Origin: Aquibium oceanicum
Lineage (GTDB): Bacteria > Pseudomonadota > Alphaproteobacteria > Rhizobiales > Rhizobiaceae
Assembly: GCF_001889605.1 (NCBI RefSeq)
Contig: NZ_CP018171.1
Location: 1,426,001-1,490,000, forward strand
Direction of reading: 5' to 3'
Length of the DNA stretch: 64,000 bases
Below are positions 46,197 through 56,700 of the stretch, in pieces. The translations under genes were made by a program, and so were the position numbers. The notes below the pieces were generated by a model. That model was given only the letters and a program-made list of their open reading frames with translations, ran no database searches and was not told the origin of the DNA. The first letter of the stretch is position 1; every line of letters begins with the position of its first letter.

Positions 46197-47165
46197 ATGG
46201 CCGTCTACACCGACGTCTCGGAAGAAGAGCTCTCGGTATATCTGCGCGATTACGCGCTCGGCGACATGATGTCCTACAAGGGCATCGCCGAAGGCTCCGA
46301 AAACTCCAACTACCTCCTGCACACCACCGTCGGCACCTACATCCTCACGCTCTACGAGAAGCGCGTCGACGGAGCCGAACTGCCCTTCTTCCTCGGCCTG
46401 ATGCAACATCTGGCGCGCAAGGGCATCAACTGCCCCCTGCCGGTCGAGCGCCGCGACGGCGGCCTGATCGGCACGCTCGCCGGCCGTCCGGCCGCGATCA
46501 TCACATTCCTGGAAGGCGTCTGGATGCGGCGCCCGACCGCCGCGCATTGCCGCGAGGTCGGCAAGGCGCTGGCCGGCATGCACCTTGCCGGCGGCGATTT
46601 CGACATGCGGCGTCAGAACCGCCTCTCGGTCGAGGGCTGGAAGCACCTTTGGGAGATGACACGTCCGCGCGCCGACGAATACGAGGCCGGCCTCGCCGCC
46701 GAGATCGACGCGGAGTTCGCCGCCTTCGCCGAAGCCTGGCCGGGCGACCTGCCCTCGGGCGTCATCCACGCCGACCTCTTCCCCGACAACGTCTTCTTTC
46801 TCGGCGAGCGGCTGTCGGGCCTGATCGACTTCTATTTCGCCTGCAACGACCTCTTCGCCTACGACGTGGCGACCTGCCTCAATGCCTGGTGTTTCGAGAA
46901 GGACAATTCCTTCAACCTGACCAAGGGCCGCGCCCTGCTCGCGGGCTACCAGAGCGTCAGGCCGCTGGAACCGGCCGAGCGCGAGGCGCTGCCGCTCTTG
47001 GCGCGCGGCTCGGCGCTGCGCTTCATGCTGACGCGGCTCTACGACTGGCTGACCATTCCCGACGGTGCGCTGGTGCAAAAGCGCGACCCGTCGGAATTCA
47101 TCCGCCGCTTGCGGTTCCACCGCCACATCTCCTCCGCCACGGAATACGGACTGACCTTACCATGA
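46197..47165 (+). CDS. thrB: Homoserine kinase (APH-fold type)
   Basis: Phosphorylates homoserine ahead of threonine synthase. The 322-residue protein is of the aminoglycoside phosphotransferase fold used in many Proteobacteria. It starts [34 protein letters not shown] near residue 29 is the nucleotide loop, [13 protein letters not shown] near residue 189 the catalytic loop, and [18 protein letters not shown] near residue 209 the metal-binding segment. The partner enzyme ThrC lies 8 kb away in the window. Its stop overlaps the rnhA start (ATGA). Confidence 0.94.
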   Translation: MAVYTDVSEEELSVYLRDYALGDMMSYKGIAEGSENSNYLLHTTVGTYILTLYEKRVDGAELPFFLGLMQHLARKGINCPLPVERRDGGLIGTLAGRPAAIITFLEGVWMRRPTAAHCREVGKALAGMHLAGGDFDMRRQNRLSVEGWKHLWEMTRPRADEYEAGLAAEIDAEFAAFAEAWPGDLPSGVIHADLFPDNVFFLGERLSGLIDFYFACNDLFAYDVATCLNAWCFEKDNSFNLTKGRALLAGYQSVRPLEPAEREALPLLARGSALRFMLTRLYDWLTIPDGALVQKRDPSEFIRRLRFHRHISSATEYGLTLP

Positions 47166-47635
47166 AGACCATCGAGATTTTCACCGACGGCGCCTGCTCG
47201 GGCAATCCGGGCCCCGGCGGATGGGGCGCCGTCATGCGCTACAACGGCAAGGTCAAGGAACTCTCGGGCGGCGAGGCCGCCACCACCAACAACCGCATGG
47301 AGCTGATGGCCGCTATCTCCTCGTTGAACGCGCTCAAGGAGCCGTGCACGGTGCTCATGCACACCGACAGCAAATACGTGATGGACGGCATCAACGGCTG
47401 GATCCACGGCTGGAAGAAGCGCGGCTGGAAGACCGCCGACAACAAGCCGGTGAAGAACGTCGAGCTGTGGCAGGCGCTGGACGAGGCCAACCGCCGTCAC
47501 AAGGTCACGTGGCACTGGGTACGCGGCCATGCGGGCCATGTGGAGAACGAGCGCGCCGACGAACTGGCGCGCATGGGTATGGCGCCGTTCAAGCGCGGCG
47601 GGGCGGAAAAGCCCCGCACGCCTGCCGTAGGCTGA
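47162..47635 (+). CDS. rnhA: Ribonuclease HI
   Basis: Degrades the RNA strand of RNA-DNA hybrids. The 157-residue protein shows the acidic active site Asp9 ([20 protein letters not shown]), Glu47 ([10 protein letters not shown]) and Asp69 (HTDSKYV), plus [18 protein letters not shown] with the catalytic His and final Asp. The short Lys/Arg-rich tail is normal. Start overlaps the thrB stop. It abuts the convergent peroxiredoxin gene with no spacer between stop codons. Confidence 0.96.
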   Translation: MKTIEIFTDGACSGNPGPGGWGAVMRYNGKVKELSGGEAATTNNRMELMAAISSLNALKEPCTVLMHTDSKYVMDGINGWIHGWKKRGWKTADNKPVKNVELWQALDEANRRHKVTWHWVRGHAGHVENERADELARMGMAPFKRGGAEKPRTPAVG

Positions 47636-48118
47636 TCAGAGTTGTTCGAGGATCTTCGCGGCGCCCGATTCGATGGCCTTGCCCGGCATGTCCTCGATGT
47701 TGAGAGCCGCGACCTTGCCGTCCTCAACGATCATCGAGAAGCGCTTGCAGCGCAGGCCGAGCCCGCCGCCGCTCGCATCCATCTCCAGGCCGGTGGCACG
47801 CGCAAAGGCGCCGTTGCCGTCGGCCAGGTAAAGCAAGCGTCCCTCGCCGCCAGTAAAGCGAGCCCAGGCGCCCATCACGAAGTGGTCGTTGACCGAAACC
47901 ACCGCGATCGTATCGACGCCCTTGTTCAGGATGGCGTCGTGGTTTTCCAGGTAGCCCGGCAGGTGGTTGTTGCTGCAGGTCGGGGTGAATGCGCCCGGCA
48001 CACCGAACAGCACCACCTTCTTGCCGGCGAAGATTTCGTCGACCGTGATGTCCTTGGCGCCGTCCGCCGTCATTGTCTTGAACGTCGCTTCCGGCAGCTT
48101 CTCGCCAACTGAAATCAT
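47636..48118 (-). CDS. Peroxiredoxin (Prx5-type)
   Basis: A 160-residue thiol peroxidase. The peroxidatic Cys48 lies in FGVPGAFTPTCSNNHLPGY, the Prx5 subfamily signature, and GLGLRCKRFSMIVEDGKV near residue 127 is typical of the C-terminal region. It reduces hydrogen peroxide and organic peroxides, usually with glutaredoxin or thioredoxin. Start MISVGEKLPEATF at 48118 is chosen over an upstream in-frame start. It directly precedes no partner reductase. On the same strand as the DsbD-alpha-like gene 89 bases upstream. Confidence 0.94.
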   Translation of the reverse strand: MISVGEKLPEATFKTMTADGAKDITVDEIFAGKKVVLFGVPGAFTPTCSNNHLPGYLENHDAILNKGVDTIAVVSVNDHFVMGAWARFTGGEGRLLYLADGNGAFARATGLEMDASGGGLGLRCKRFSMIVEDGKVAALNIEDMPGKAIESGAAKILEQL

Positions 48119-48207
48119 GATCCGCAAATCCCCGAATGAATCCCCCGGAATTCCGGGTCGTTGTCCCTTCATTACCGAGCCGATGGCGTTTGTCCAGTTC
48201 CGCAAGG

Positions 48208-49017
48208 TCAGGGGAGCTGGAATTCGCCGGAAGCTGCTTTGCCGCCCGCAACCAGCGTATAGGCGATGGAGGCAGCGCCATCGCCGTCCTTCGGCTTTGC
48301 CATGACCGGAAGTTCAAAGGCGGCCTTTCCCGGCGCCATTTCCGTTCGGTGCGGCAAGCCGAACACGTAGCCGTCGCTGCCCGCCACGAACAGCTGTGCG
48401 TCCGCCGCGTTGGCCGGCAGCACCGCCTCGATGGTCACGGCGTCATCCGAGACGTCTGCACCGACGATCCCGAAGTCCTCGCCGGCGGGGGCGGGCAGTC
48501 TCGCGAAGGCCGCGTCGACGAACTGCCTGTCCAGAAGATTGTCCGGATCGCTCCCCGGTTCGACCGAAAGCGTCGCATGCACCGGCACGCAGATGTCCTC
48601 GCAAATGCCGAGAAACAGGTCCGCCTCGATCAGCGAATAGCGGTCCGGCGCCGGAATGGAAAAGGTCACCGGCAGCGTCACCGAACCGCCATAGCCCGCC
48701 CAGGCGCCGTAGCTGTCCTCGTGCCATTCGGGTGCCGGGAAGTGCAACTCCGCGCCAGACACATTCAGACTTTTGGACACGTCGATCTGCGGCGGCACGC
48801 CGGAGGAGCCCGGCTCGCGCCAGTAGGTTTTCCATCCCGGTTCGAGGGCGATCTCGATCGCCCCGCGAAGAGTGCCGTCCGGTCCGGCGAGGCCTGTGGT
48901 CACCAGGCGCAGCGCCCCACCCTCGGTGCGGTAAACATCGCTGGAGGACGCGCCTGCGGGCGCGGGAAGAAGGACGGCGAGCGCGATGGCGGCCTGGGTG
49001 GCGCGAAGCGGAATCAT
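48208..49017 (-). CDS. DsbD alpha-like periplasmic domain protein
   Basis: A 269-residue protein with a signal peptide (about residues 1-23) followed by a domain resembling the N-terminal alpha domain of DsbD: LEPGWKTYWREPGSSGVPP near residue 58 and GICEDICVPVHATLSV near residue 135 with a CxxxC thiol pair. The membrane and thioredoxin-like domains of full DsbD are absent, and no second gene supplies them here. It may relay reducing power in the periplasm, for example to cytochrome or copper-protein assembly, but this is inference. The ATG is at 49017; sequence upstream is poor coding. Confidence 0.8.
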   Translation of the reverse strand: MIPLRATQAAIALAVLLPAPAGASSSDVYRTEGGALRLVTTGLAGPDGTLRGAIEIALEPGWKTYWREPGSSGVPPQIDVSKSLNVSGAELHFPAPEWHEDSYGAWAGYGGSVTLPVTFSIPAPDRYSLIEADLFLGICEDICVPVHATLSVEPGSDPDNLLDRQFVDAAFARLPAPAGEDFGIVGADVSDDAVTIEAVLPANAADAQLFVAGSDGYVFGLPHRTEMAPGKAAFELPVMAKPKDGDGAASIAYTLVAGGKAASGEFQLP

Positions 49018-49160
49018 GGCACGAGTTGGTCCAAGATGCCCCCGCTTATCAACCCAATTCCAACCACGCGGGTTCATTTCTGCGTGACGCACTAGTTCTG
49101 CGCGGTGGCGGCGGGAGGAATCGCCTTTCAACGCCGGGCAAAAGGCTGTAAATTTCGCGC

Positions 49161-49769
49161 ATGGACATGCTGCGCCAGAAGAAGGGTCCCGCTGCGAGCG
49201 GCTTCCTGGACGACCAGTTCCTGATTGCCATGCCGGGCATGCAGGACGATCGCTTCGCGCGTTCCGTAGTTTATATGTGCGCCCACAGCGAGGAGGGCGC
49301 CATGGGCATCATCATCAATCAGGCCCAGCCGATGCGCTTTCCCGACCTGCTGGTGCAACTCGGCGTCGTCGACGAGAAGCAGGCGATCCGACTTCCGCCC
49401 GGCGCGCGCGATCTTCCGGTCCGCAACGGCGGCCCCGTCGATCGCAGCCGCGGTTTCGTGCTCCATTCCGATGATTACGTGGTGGAATCTTCGCTGCCGG
49501 TCTCGGAGGACGTCTGCCTCACGGCTACTATCGACATCCTGCGCGCCATCTCGGCCGGCAAGGGGCCCCGCCATGCCCTGATGGCGCTCGGCTATTCCTG
49601 CTGGGGCGCGGGCCAGCTCGAGCGAGAGATCGCCGACAATGGCTGGCTGACCTGCCCGGCTTCGGCCGATTTCCTCTTCGACGGCGACATGGACCGCAAG
49701 TACGACCGCCTGCTCGCCTCGCTCGGCATCGACGTGACGCATCTCAGCCCGGTGGCCGGTCACGCCTGA
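49161..49769 (+). CDS. YqgE/AlgH family protein (DUF179)
   Basis: A 202-residue protein beginning [26 protein letters not shown] after a short leader, and with [12 protein letters not shown] and [14 protein letters not shown], the YqgE signature blocks. Function is unsettled; the Pseudomonas AlgH namesake affects alginate genes. Predicted cytosolic. ATG at 49161. Its 3' end overlaps the convergent GGDEF/EAL gene by 10 bases. Confidence 0.92.
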   Translation: MDMLRQKKGPAASGFLDDQFLIAMPGMQDDRFARSVVYMCAHSEEGAMGIIINQAQPMRFPDLLVQLGVVDEKQAIRLPPGARDLPVRNGGPVDRSRGFVLHSDDYVVESSLPVSEDVCLTATIDILRAISAGKGPRHALMALGYSCWGAGQLEREIADNGWLTCPASADFLFDGDMDRKYDRLLASLGIDVTHLSPVAGHA

Positions 49770-52663
49770 GTGAGCGGGAACTGCTCCTTGAGCATCCGCG
49801 TGACCGCGTCGGCGGTCATCGGCGATCCGAACATGAAGCTCTGTACGTATTCGCAGCCCATCTGCCTGAGCTGAAGCGCGTCGGCCTCCGTCGACACGCC
49901 TTCCGCCACGACCGAGAGCCCGAGGTCGTGCGCCATGCTCACCATCGACTTCAACAGCACCGGCTTCTTGGCGCTCTGGTCGTCGATGAAGCTCTTGTCG
50001 ATCTTTATCGTGTCGAACGGAAAGCGCGTCAGGTAGGAAAGCGACGAATAGCCCGTTCCGAAATCGTCGAGCGAGAGGCCGATCCCAAGCTGGCGCAGCT
50101 TGTCGAGGATGTGCGTGGAGCGCTCCGGATTGTCCATCACCAGCGATTCGGTGAGTTCGAGCCGGAAGTAGATCGGCTTCAGGTTGGCGCGCGCCAGCAC
50201 GGAGCGGACGTCCGACACGAGATCTTGGCGCATCAGCTGCCGGCTGGACAGGTTGACCGAAACCGAAAGCGGTGTCTCGCCCGTCTGCTTCTGCCAAGAG
50301 GCCAGGTCCTCGGCGGCCTTCTGCATGGCGAAGAAGCCGAGCTGGACGATGAGTTCGCAGCTCTCGGCGATCGGGATGAAGTCCGAAGGCGGGATCATGC
50401 CGCGGCGCGGATGTTCCCATCTCAGCAGTGCCTCGAACCCGGCCACCGACGTGTCCTCGAGACGGATGATCGGCTGGTAGGCGAGGCGGAACTCGCCGCG
50501 TTCCAGCGCCCGCCTCAGATCGGATTCGAGCTGCAGCCGATCGGTGCCGTATGCGCGGAACGCCGGACGGAAGGGCTCGATGCGGTCGCCGCCGAAGCGC
50601 TTGGCCTGGTGCATGGCGAGCTCCGCGTCCTTCATCATGTCCTCGGCCGTCGTCTGCGGCGAGGTCCACGAGATGAGGCCGAGCGAGGCGGTGAGCACGA
50701 TGTCGCGCTTGGCGAAGTTGATCGGCGCGCGGATCGCCTGCTTCACTGCATCGGCGAAGGCCGCGACGCGGGCGGGATTGTGTTCCGAAAGCAGGATCAG
50801 CCCGAACTGGTCGCCCGAAAGCCGCGACAGCGAATCGTTCGGCTTTAACAGCCTGTGCAGGCGGCGCGCGATCGTCAGGAGCATGGTGTCGCCCGCCGAC
50901 ATGCCGAGCCCTTCGTTGACCTGCTTGAAGCGGTCGATGTCGATGATGAAGACTGTCGGCCTGACCGTTTCCTCGGTGCCGGCAATGGAAATGACGGTCT
51001 CCAGCCGGTTCATGAAGAGTTCGCGATTCGGCAGCCCGGTCAGGTTGTCGTGGACGGCGTCGTGGAGAAGCCGCTCCTCCGCCTTCTTCTGCTCCGTCAC
51101 GTCGAACAGCGTACCCACGCAGCGGATGATCTCGCCGTCCGAGCCGATCACGGGGCGGGCGCGCAAATTGTACCAGTGATAGTAGCCGTCGGCGCCCCGG
51201 AGGCGAAAGCTCAGCGAGACGCGGCCGCGCCGGTGCTCCAGCACCATGTCGAGCGTGGTGCGGAACGTGTCGCGGTCGTCCGTGTGAAGCGCCGGCAGCC
51301 AGTTGCGTGCCGGGCCGTGCAGGCTGTTGAGCGGAAGGCCGAGCGGCTCGCCGATATCCGGCCGCGTGACGACGCGGTCCCGAAGCACGTCCCAGTCGAA
51401 CACGATGTCGCCGGACCCGGTGATGGCCAGCGCCTGACGTTCCATGTCGCTGAACAAGCCCTGGTGCAGCGCTCCGCCCGAGAAGGCATGCTGCATGACG
51501 GTGAAGCCGATCAGGAGGATGATGAGGATCAACCCGCCGCCCAGTGCCGGCTGCACGATGTCGTTGTCGAGCACGCCGGTGATGGCCATCCACGCCCCGG
51601 CGAGCCAGACCAGCACCATCAGCCAACTCGGCACCAGCATGATGGCGCGGTCGTAGCCGCGGAAGCCGAGGAGCACGATCAGGAAGATGCCGACCACGGC
51701 GGTGGTGGCGAAGGAGATGCGCGCGATGCCCGCCGCGATAGAAGGCTCGATGACGGCGACGCCCGCGATCATCATCAGGCCGAGGATCCAGGCCACCGCG
51801 CCGTAGCTGAAATGGCCGTGCCAGCGGTTGAGGTTGAGGTAGGCGAACAGGAACACCACGAAAGTGCCGGCGAGCGCCACTTCGGTACCGGCCCGCCAGA
51901 TCTGTTCGTTGCCGGGCGCGATCTCGATCACCTTGGTCAGGAACCCGAAATCGACGCACACATACGCGAGCACCGCCCAGGCAAGCGCCGCCGTGGCAGG
52001 GAACATCGAGGTGCCCTTGACCACGAACAGGATGGTCAGAAACAGCGCCAGCAGGCCGGCGATTCCGATGACGATGCCGCGGTAGAGCGTGTAGGAATTG
52101 ACTGTGTCCTTGTAGGCCTCCGGCTCCCAGAGATAAACCTGCGGGACTTCGGGCGTGCTCAGATCGGCGATGAAGGTCACCACCGCGCCCGGATTGAGCG
52201 TGAGCAGAAAGACGTCGGCGTCGGCGCTCGGCTGGCGGTCGAGCCTGAAGCCCTCGCTCGGAGTGATCGCGGCGATGCGGCTTGAGCCAAGGTCGGGCGA
52301 CAGGATCCCGGAATTGACCAGCCGGTAGTGCGGAGCGACGATCAGCCTGTCGATCTGCTGTTCGGTGGTGTTGGCAAGGGCGAAGACCGCCCAGTCGCCG
52401 CTCGATTCCTGGTCCTTCGCCTCCACCTCGATGCGGCGCACGATGCCGTCGCTGCCCGGAGCGGTCGAGACCTGGAAATTGGCGCCCTGGTTGGGATGAA
52501 AGTCCAGCGCACCCGACAGGTCGAGCGCGACGTCATCCCGCGATATCTTGATGGGCTCGATCGCCATAGCAGGAGCGATGAAGGCGACGACGGCCACGAG
52601 GAGAGCGGCAAGCGCCGTCAGGAAGGCCTTTGGCGGTCGACGATATCTCGTTTCAGCTTCCAA
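49760..52663 (-). CDS. Membrane PAS-GGDEF-EAL cyclic-di-GMP protein
   Basis: A 967-residue multidomain protein. A signal peptide or N-terminal helix (about 12-34) precedes a periplasmic beta domain (about 40-180). About seven membrane helices follow (185-400), the layout of 7TMR-DISM receptors. Then come PAS (about 420-535), GGDEF (about 550-700) and EAL (about 710-960). The GGDEF signature is SGDQF, so diguanylate cyclase activity is doubtful. EAL is intact ([41 protein letters not shown]), so it probably degrades cyclic-di-GMP. TTG start at 52663, overlapping the acetyltransferase gene by 11 bases. Confidence 0.93.
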   Translation of the reverse strand: MEAETRYRRPPKAFLTALAALLVAVVAFIAPAMAIEPIKISRDDVALDLSGALDFHPNQGANFQVSTAPGSDGIVRRIEVEAKDQESSGDWAVFALANTTEQQIDRLIVAPHYRLVNSGILSPDLGSSRIAAITPSEGFRLDRQPSADADVFLLTLNPGAVVTFIADLSTPEVPQVYLWEPEAYKDTVNSYTLYRGIVIGIAGLLALFLTILFVVKGTSMFPATAALAWAVLAYVCVDFGFLTKVIEIAPGNEQIWRAGTEVALAGTFVVFLFAYLNLNRWHGHFSYGAVAWILGLMMIAGVAVIEPSIAAGIARISFATTAVVGIFLIVLLGFRGYDRAIMLVPSWLMVLVWLAGAWMAITGVLDNDIVQPALGGGLILIILLIGFTVMQHAFSGGALHQGLFSDMERQALAITGSGDIVFDWDVLRDRVVTRPDIGEPLGLPLNSLHGPARNWLPALHTDDRDTFRTTLDMVLEHRRGRVSLSFRLRGADGYYHWYNLRARPVIGSDGEIIRCVGTLFDVTEQKKAEERLLHDAVHDNLTGLPNRELFMNRLETVISIAGTEETVRPTVFIIDIDRFKQVNEGLGMSAGDTMLLTIARRLHRLLKPNDSLSRLSGDQFGLILLSEHNPARVAAFADAVKQAIRAPINFAKRDIVLTASLGLISWTSPQTTAEDMMKDAELAMHQAKRFGGDRIEPFRPAFRAYGTDRLQLESDLRRALERGEFRLAYQPIIRLEDTSVAGFEALLRWEHPRRGMIPPSDFIPIAESCELIVQLGFFAMQKAAEDLASWQKQTGETPLSVSVNLSSRQLMRQDLVSDVRSVLARANLKPIYFRLELTESLVMDNPERSTHILDKLRQLGIGLSLDDFGTGYSSLSYLTRFPFDTIKIDKSFIDDQSAKKPVLLKSMVSMAHDLGLSVVAEGVSTEADALQLRQMGCEYVQSFMFGSPMTADAVTRMLKEQFPLTQA

Positions 52664-53264
52664 CCGCCTGATCCCGATATTCCTGCACGTGATACTCTCC
52701 GGCTATGAGCGAGTAAAGGTAATGGTCCTGCCACAGGCCGTTGATCTTGAGGTAGGACCGCAACAGGCCTTCGCGGGTAAATCCGGCTTTTTCAAGCACG
52801 CGAACCGAGCGCTCGTTGCCGGGGATGCAGGCCGCCTCGATCCTGTGCAGCCGCAGCGGCCCGAAGCAGTGGCCGACCACCAGCCGCACCGCCTCCGCCA
52901 TCAGCCCGCGCCCCGCGAACGGCTCGCCCATCCAGTAGCCGATCTGGCCGCTCTGGGCGACACCGCGCCGGATGTTGCCCACCGAAATGCCACCGACGAT
53001 CTCGCCCGTCTGCTTCAGCACGATCAGGAACGGCACGCCGTTGCCGCGGGAAAACTCTTCGCGATAGCGCCGCACCCGCATGCGCCAGGCCGATCGCTCC
53101 AGCTCGTCGCTCCCCCATTTCGGCTCCCATCGTTCCAGGAAGCCGCGGCTGCGCCGCCGCAGTTCGGCCCATTCCGCGAAGTCGGAATTCTGTGGAAAGC
53201 GCAGCACGACCCGCTCGCCCGTCACCCGGGGAAGTTCCCGTCCGAAGTGGGGCAGGCTCAGCAT
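52653..53264 (-). CDS. GNAT N-acetyltransferase (RimJ/RimL type)
   Basis: A 203-residue acetyltransferase. The acetyl-CoA region is QIGYWMGEPFAGRGLMAEAVRLVV near residue 111, with FLIVLKQTGEIVGGISVGNI before it and IEAACIPGNERSVRVLEKAGF after it, typical of RimJ/RimL, which acetylate ribosomal protein N-termini. The exact target is unknown. It overlaps the cyclic-di-GMP gene downstream and follows the M16 peptidase gene by 27 bases, so it lies in the thrC-M16-GNAT-EAL run on the minus strand. Confidence 0.92.
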   Translation of the reverse strand: MLSLPHFGRELPRVTGERVVLRFPQNSDFAEWAELRRRSRGFLERWEPKWGSDELERSAWRMRVRRYREEFSRGNGVPFLIVLKQTGEIVGGISVGNIRRGVAQSGQIGYWMGEPFAGRGLMAEAVRLVVGHCFGPLRLHRIEAACIPGNERSVRVLEKAGFTREGLLRSYLKINGLWQDHYLYSLIAGEYHVQEYRDQAVGS

Positions 53265-53291
53265 GGACTGCCGGCAGGCCGGAACGGCGGC

Positions 53292-54584
53292 TCAGACGGC
53301 GAGCTTGCGCATGGTGAACGGCGGCGCGGTCAGCATGCCCGCGACATCCTCGAAGGCCGCCAGTGTTCCCACCGGTCCCACCGCCGCCACGGTCGGCTTG
53401 GTCGTGAAGAGCCGCGACGACAGGTCGGTCAGCCGCTCGATGGTGATGCCCGCCAGCCGCTCCATCAGCTCTTCCTTCGCCACCGGGCGCCCGAACAGCA
53501 TGATCTGCCGCGCGATCTGCGAGGCCCGGCTCGCTGCACTCTCGCTCGACATCATCAGGCCCGCCCGGTACTGCGCGCGCGCACGGTTGAGCTCGTCCAG
53601 GTGGATGAAGTCGCCGGTCTTCTGCAGTTCGCCGAGCAGCACCGGGACCAGTTCCTCGATGTCCTCCTTGCCGGTTGCGGCATGGATGCCGAACACGCCG
53701 GTGTCCGAAAAGCCCCAATGGAAGGCATAGACGGAATAGCACAACCCGCGCTTTTCCCGCACCTCCTGGAAGAGCCGCGACGACATTCCGCCGCCGAGGA
53801 TCATGGACAGGAGCTGCGAGGCGTAGAAGTCGCGCACGTGGTAGGCGCGTCCCTCGAAGCCGAGCACGATCTGCGCGTCCATCAGGTCGCGGTCTTCCCG
53901 GTAGTCGCCGCCGACGTAGTTTGCGCTGGAGGGCGCCTCGCCCGGCGCCTTCTCGCGGAATGAGCCGAGGCGCTTTTCCACTTCGCGCACGAACTCGTCG
54001 TGCTTCACCGCGCCGGCCGCCACCACCACCATCCGGTCGGCGCCGTACTGCCGCGCCATGAAGTCGTGGATCTGTTTCGGCGTAAACGACTTGACCGTTT
54101 CGGGCGTGCCGAGGATCGAGCGGCCGAGCGTCTGGTGCCGGAAGGCCGTCTCGGTGAAGCGGTCGAACACGATGTCGTCGGGCGTGTCGTGCGCGGCGCC
54201 GATCTCCTGCAGGATCACGTGCTGCTCGCGCGCCAGTTCGTCGGCGTCGAAGCGCGAGTCCATCAGGATGTCGGCCAGGAGGTCGATCGCCAGTGGAATG
54301 TCGTCGCGCAGCACCCGGGCGTAAAACGACGTCGTCTCGACGCTCGTCGCCGCGTTGATTTCCCCGCCCACGTCCTCGATCTGCGACGCGATGTCCCAGG
54401 CGGAACGGCTGCCCGTTCCCTTGAACGCCATATGCTCGAGCAGATGGGCGATCCCGTGTTCGTCGTCGCGTTCGTTACGAGAGCCGGATTTCACCCAGAC
54501 TCCGAGGGCGACGGTCTCGATGTGGGGAAGGTTTTCGGTTGCAACCGTCAGGCCGTTCGACAGACGGCTTACCTCAACTCCCAT
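53292..54584 (-). CDS. M16 family zinc peptidase (processing-peptidase-like)
   Basis: A 430-residue pitrilysin-fold peptidase. The inverted zinc motif HLLEH is at residues 47-51, with the distal Glu in REQHVILQEIGAA near residue 125. The C-terminal half shows ASQLLSMILGGGMSSRLFQEVREKRGLCYSV, the mitochondrial processing peptidase signature. Start MGVEVSRLSNGLTVATE at 54584; the longer frame upstream is unlike the family. It is 23 bases after thrC on the same strand, an arrangement I recall from many Alphaproteobacteria. Confidence 0.94.
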   Translation of the reverse strand: MGVEVSRLSNGLTVATENLPHIETVALGVWVKSGSRNERDDEHGIAHLLEHMAFKGTGSRSAWDIASQIEDVGGEINAATSVETTSFYARVLRDDIPLAIDLLADILMDSRFDADELAREQHVILQEIGAAHDTPDDIVFDRFTETAFRHQTLGRSILGTPETVKSFTPKQIHDFMARQYGADRMVVVAAGAVKHDEFVREVEKRLGSFREKAPGEAPSSANYVGGDYREDRDLMDAQIVLGFEGRAYHVRDFYASQLLSMILGGGMSSRLFQEVREKRGLCYSVYAFHWGFSDTGVFGIHAATGKEDIEELVPVLLGELQKTGDFIHLDELNRARAQYRAGLMMSSESAASRASQIARQIMLFGRPVAKEELMERLAGITIERLTDLSSRLFTTKPTVAAVGPVGTLAAFEDVAGMLTAPPFTMRKLAV

Positions 54585-54607
54585 ATAAGGCGAACTCCTC
54601 GTACTCC

Positions 54608-56005
54608 CTAAGCCGCCGTACGTGCACGGCTGCTTATGTGATCTTCCACCATTTTCACGTCGGATGGAAGGACCGTGTACTTTTCCTCCCGTTCCATAAG
54701 CCCGGCCAGCCATGATGGCAAGTTCGGGCGGATTCCCGCGGCCGCTTCCACCGCGTCCGGAAACTTAGCCGGATGCGCCGTCGACAAGACGATCATCGGC
54801 GCAGAACCCGCCGCTTCCCGCCGTGCGACCGCGAGTGCGGTGGCCGTATGGGGGTCGGTGAGATAGCCGCAGTCGGCGAGCGTATCGGCGATCGTCGCGG
54901 CGGTCTCGTCCATCGACGAGCGCCCGGCGGAGAACTCCGCACGGATCGCGGCGAGCGTGGCTTCCGGCACCGTGAAGGCGCCGGACTGCTTCAGTCCCTC
55001 CATCGCCGAGACCGTTGCCTCGGCCGAGCGGCCCGCCGCCTCGAAAAGCAGGCGCTCGAAGTTCGACGAGATCTGGATGTCCATCGACGGCGAGGTGGTG
55101 GCGATCACCGAGCGCGTCTCGTAGCGCCCCGTCTCCAGCGTGCGGGCCAGAATGTCGTTGTCGTTGGTGGCGATGACCAGCCGCTCGATCGGCAGGCCCA
55201 TGCGCTTGGCGGCATATCCGGCGAAGATGTCGCCGAAATTGCCCGTCGGCACGGTGAAGGAGACCGGACGATCGGGCGCGCCGAGGCTGATCGCGGAAGA
55301 GAAGTAGTAGACAATCTGCGCCATAATGCGCGCCCAGTTGATCGAGTTCACGCCCGACAGGCCCATGCGATCGCGAAAGCCGTGGTCGTTGAACATCGCC
55401 TTCACGATGCTCTGGCAGTCGTCGAAATTGCCCTCGATCGCCAGGGCGTGCACGTTGGGCGCGGCCGAGGACGTCATCTGGAACTGCTGCACCGGCGACA
55501 CCTTGCCGTGCGGGAAGAGCACGAAGAGATCGGCCCGGTCGCGTCCCGCGAAGGCCTCGATCGCGGCGCCGCCGGTGTCGCCCGAGGTGGCGCCGACGAT
55601 GGTTGCGCGCTCGCCGCGCTCGGCCAGCACGTGGTCCATCAGCCGCGCGAGCAGCTGCATGGCGACGTCCTTGAAGGCCAGCGTCGGACCATGGAAGAGT
55701 TCCAGCACGAACTCGTCCGCCCCCGTCTGCACGATCGGGCAGGTGGCGGGATGGCGGAACGTCGCGTAGCTCTCGTTGACGATGCGCGAGAACGTCGCCG
55801 CGTCGATCTCCCCACCCAGGAACGGCGTCAGGATGCGGATGGCGATCTCTGGATATGACAACCCGCGCAGCGCCCGGATATCCGCCGGCGACAACTGCGG
55901 CCACGTCTGCGGCAGATAGAGCCCGCCGTCGCGCGCGAGGCCGGCGAGCAGCACGTCGCCGAATCCGAGAACGGGCGCAGTGCCCCTGGTGCTGATGTAG
56001 CGCAT
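54608..56005 (-). CDS. thrC: Threonine synthase
   Basis: PLP enzyme converting phosphohomoserine to threonine. The 465-residue protein starts MRYISTRGTAPVLGFGDVLL. The PLP lysine is K112 in HGPTLAFKDVAMQ, and GATSGDTGGAAIEAFAGRDR near residue 143 and VPTGNFGDIFAGYAAKRMG near residue 263 form the cofactor and phosphate sites. This is the long, E. coli/yeast-type subclass. The upstream frame to 56146 is poor and rejected. Divergent from the lipoprotein gene with 116 bases between. Confidence 0.96.
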   Translation of the reverse strand: MRYISTRGTAPVLGFGDVLLAGLARDGGLYLPQTWPQLSPADIRALRGLSYPEIAIRILTPFLGGEIDAATFSRIVNESYATFRHPATCPIVQTGADEFVLELFHGPTLAFKDVAMQLLARLMDHVLAERGERATIVGATSGDTGGAAIEAFAGRDRADLFVLFPHGKVSPVQQFQMTSSAAPNVHALAIEGNFDDCQSIVKAMFNDHGFRDRMGLSGVNSINWARIMAQIVYYFSSAISLGAPDRPVSFTVPTGNFGDIFAGYAAKRMGLPIERLVIATNDNDILARTLETGRYETRSVIATTSPSMDIQISSNFERLLFEAAGRSAEATVSAMEGLKQSGAFTVPEATLAAIRAEFSAGRSSMDETAATIADTLADCGYLTDPHTATALAVARREAAGSAPMIVLSTAHPAKFPDAVEAAAGIRPNLPSWLAGLMEREEKYTVLPSDVKMVEDHISSRARTAA

Positions 56006-56121
56006 GATTTCCTTGCCGATGCTGGACGCGGCCGCGTCGTCGAAAAACCTTATTCGTTCGGTCGCATTTGTCGCGCGGCGTTGATATAGAACGTCCGCTT
56101 TGCCAAGGGGAAGTGCGGTAG

Positions 56122-56700
56122 ATGGCCTTTGTTTCAAGGATTGCACGTTCCGGTGCCGGAATCACCGGCCTGGTGTTGACGATGGCGCTGGCGGGCTGCC
56201 AGTCGGGTGCCGGCGGCCTGGGCCTCGGGCTCGGCGGCGGCACGAAGACGCAGGACGTAACCCAGCAGGAAAAATACAACGCCGACGAACTGCGCGCCTA
56301 TTGCCCGCGCGTGACGCTGCAATCTGGAACCGCCTTCTACAACTCCTTCGAAAAGGGCGCAGAGGGCGACCGCGACAGGATCGTCTACCAGGCCTCGATA
56401 ACGGACGTGACCAGAAGCTGCGCCTACGGCGCCGGCACCATGACGATCACGGTGGCCGCCGCCGGAAAGGTCGTGCCCGGCCCTGTCGCCCGCGACGGCA
56501 CCATCACCATGCCGATCCGCGTCGCGGTGGTACGCGGCGAGGAAGTCCTCTATTCCAAGCTCCATCAGTATCAGACCGCCATCGTCGCCGCGTCCCCCGC
56601 CACCCAATTCGTCTTCTCCGATCCCAACGCGACGATCCCGACGCCGGACGGCCACGGGATACGAGTGCTGATAGGGTTCGACGAAGGTCCGGCGCGGTAG
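56122..56700 (+). CDS. Hypothetical lipoprotein, 192 aa
   Basis: A 192-residue protein with an N-terminal hydrophobic stretch and lipobox LAGC at about residues 23-26, followed by a Gly-rich linker (GLGLGLGGG). The body carries CPRVTLQSGTAFYNSF, DRIVYQASITDVTRSC and MTITVAAAGKVVPG, suggesting a beta-sandwich with one disulfide. I recall conserved lipoproteins of this look beside thrC in Hyphomicrobiales, function unknown. ATG after AAGGGGAAGTGCG. Probably anchored in the outer membrane. Confidence 0.82.
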   Translation: MAFVSRIARSGAGITGLVLTMALAGCQSGAGGLGLGLGGGTKTQDVTQQEKYNADELRAYCPRVTLQSGTAFYNSFEKGAEGDRDRIVYQASITDVTRSCAYGAGTMTITVAAAGKVVPGPVARDGTITMPIRVAVVRGEEVLYSKLHQYQTAIVAASPATQFVFSDPNATIPTPDGHGIRVLIGFDEGPAR

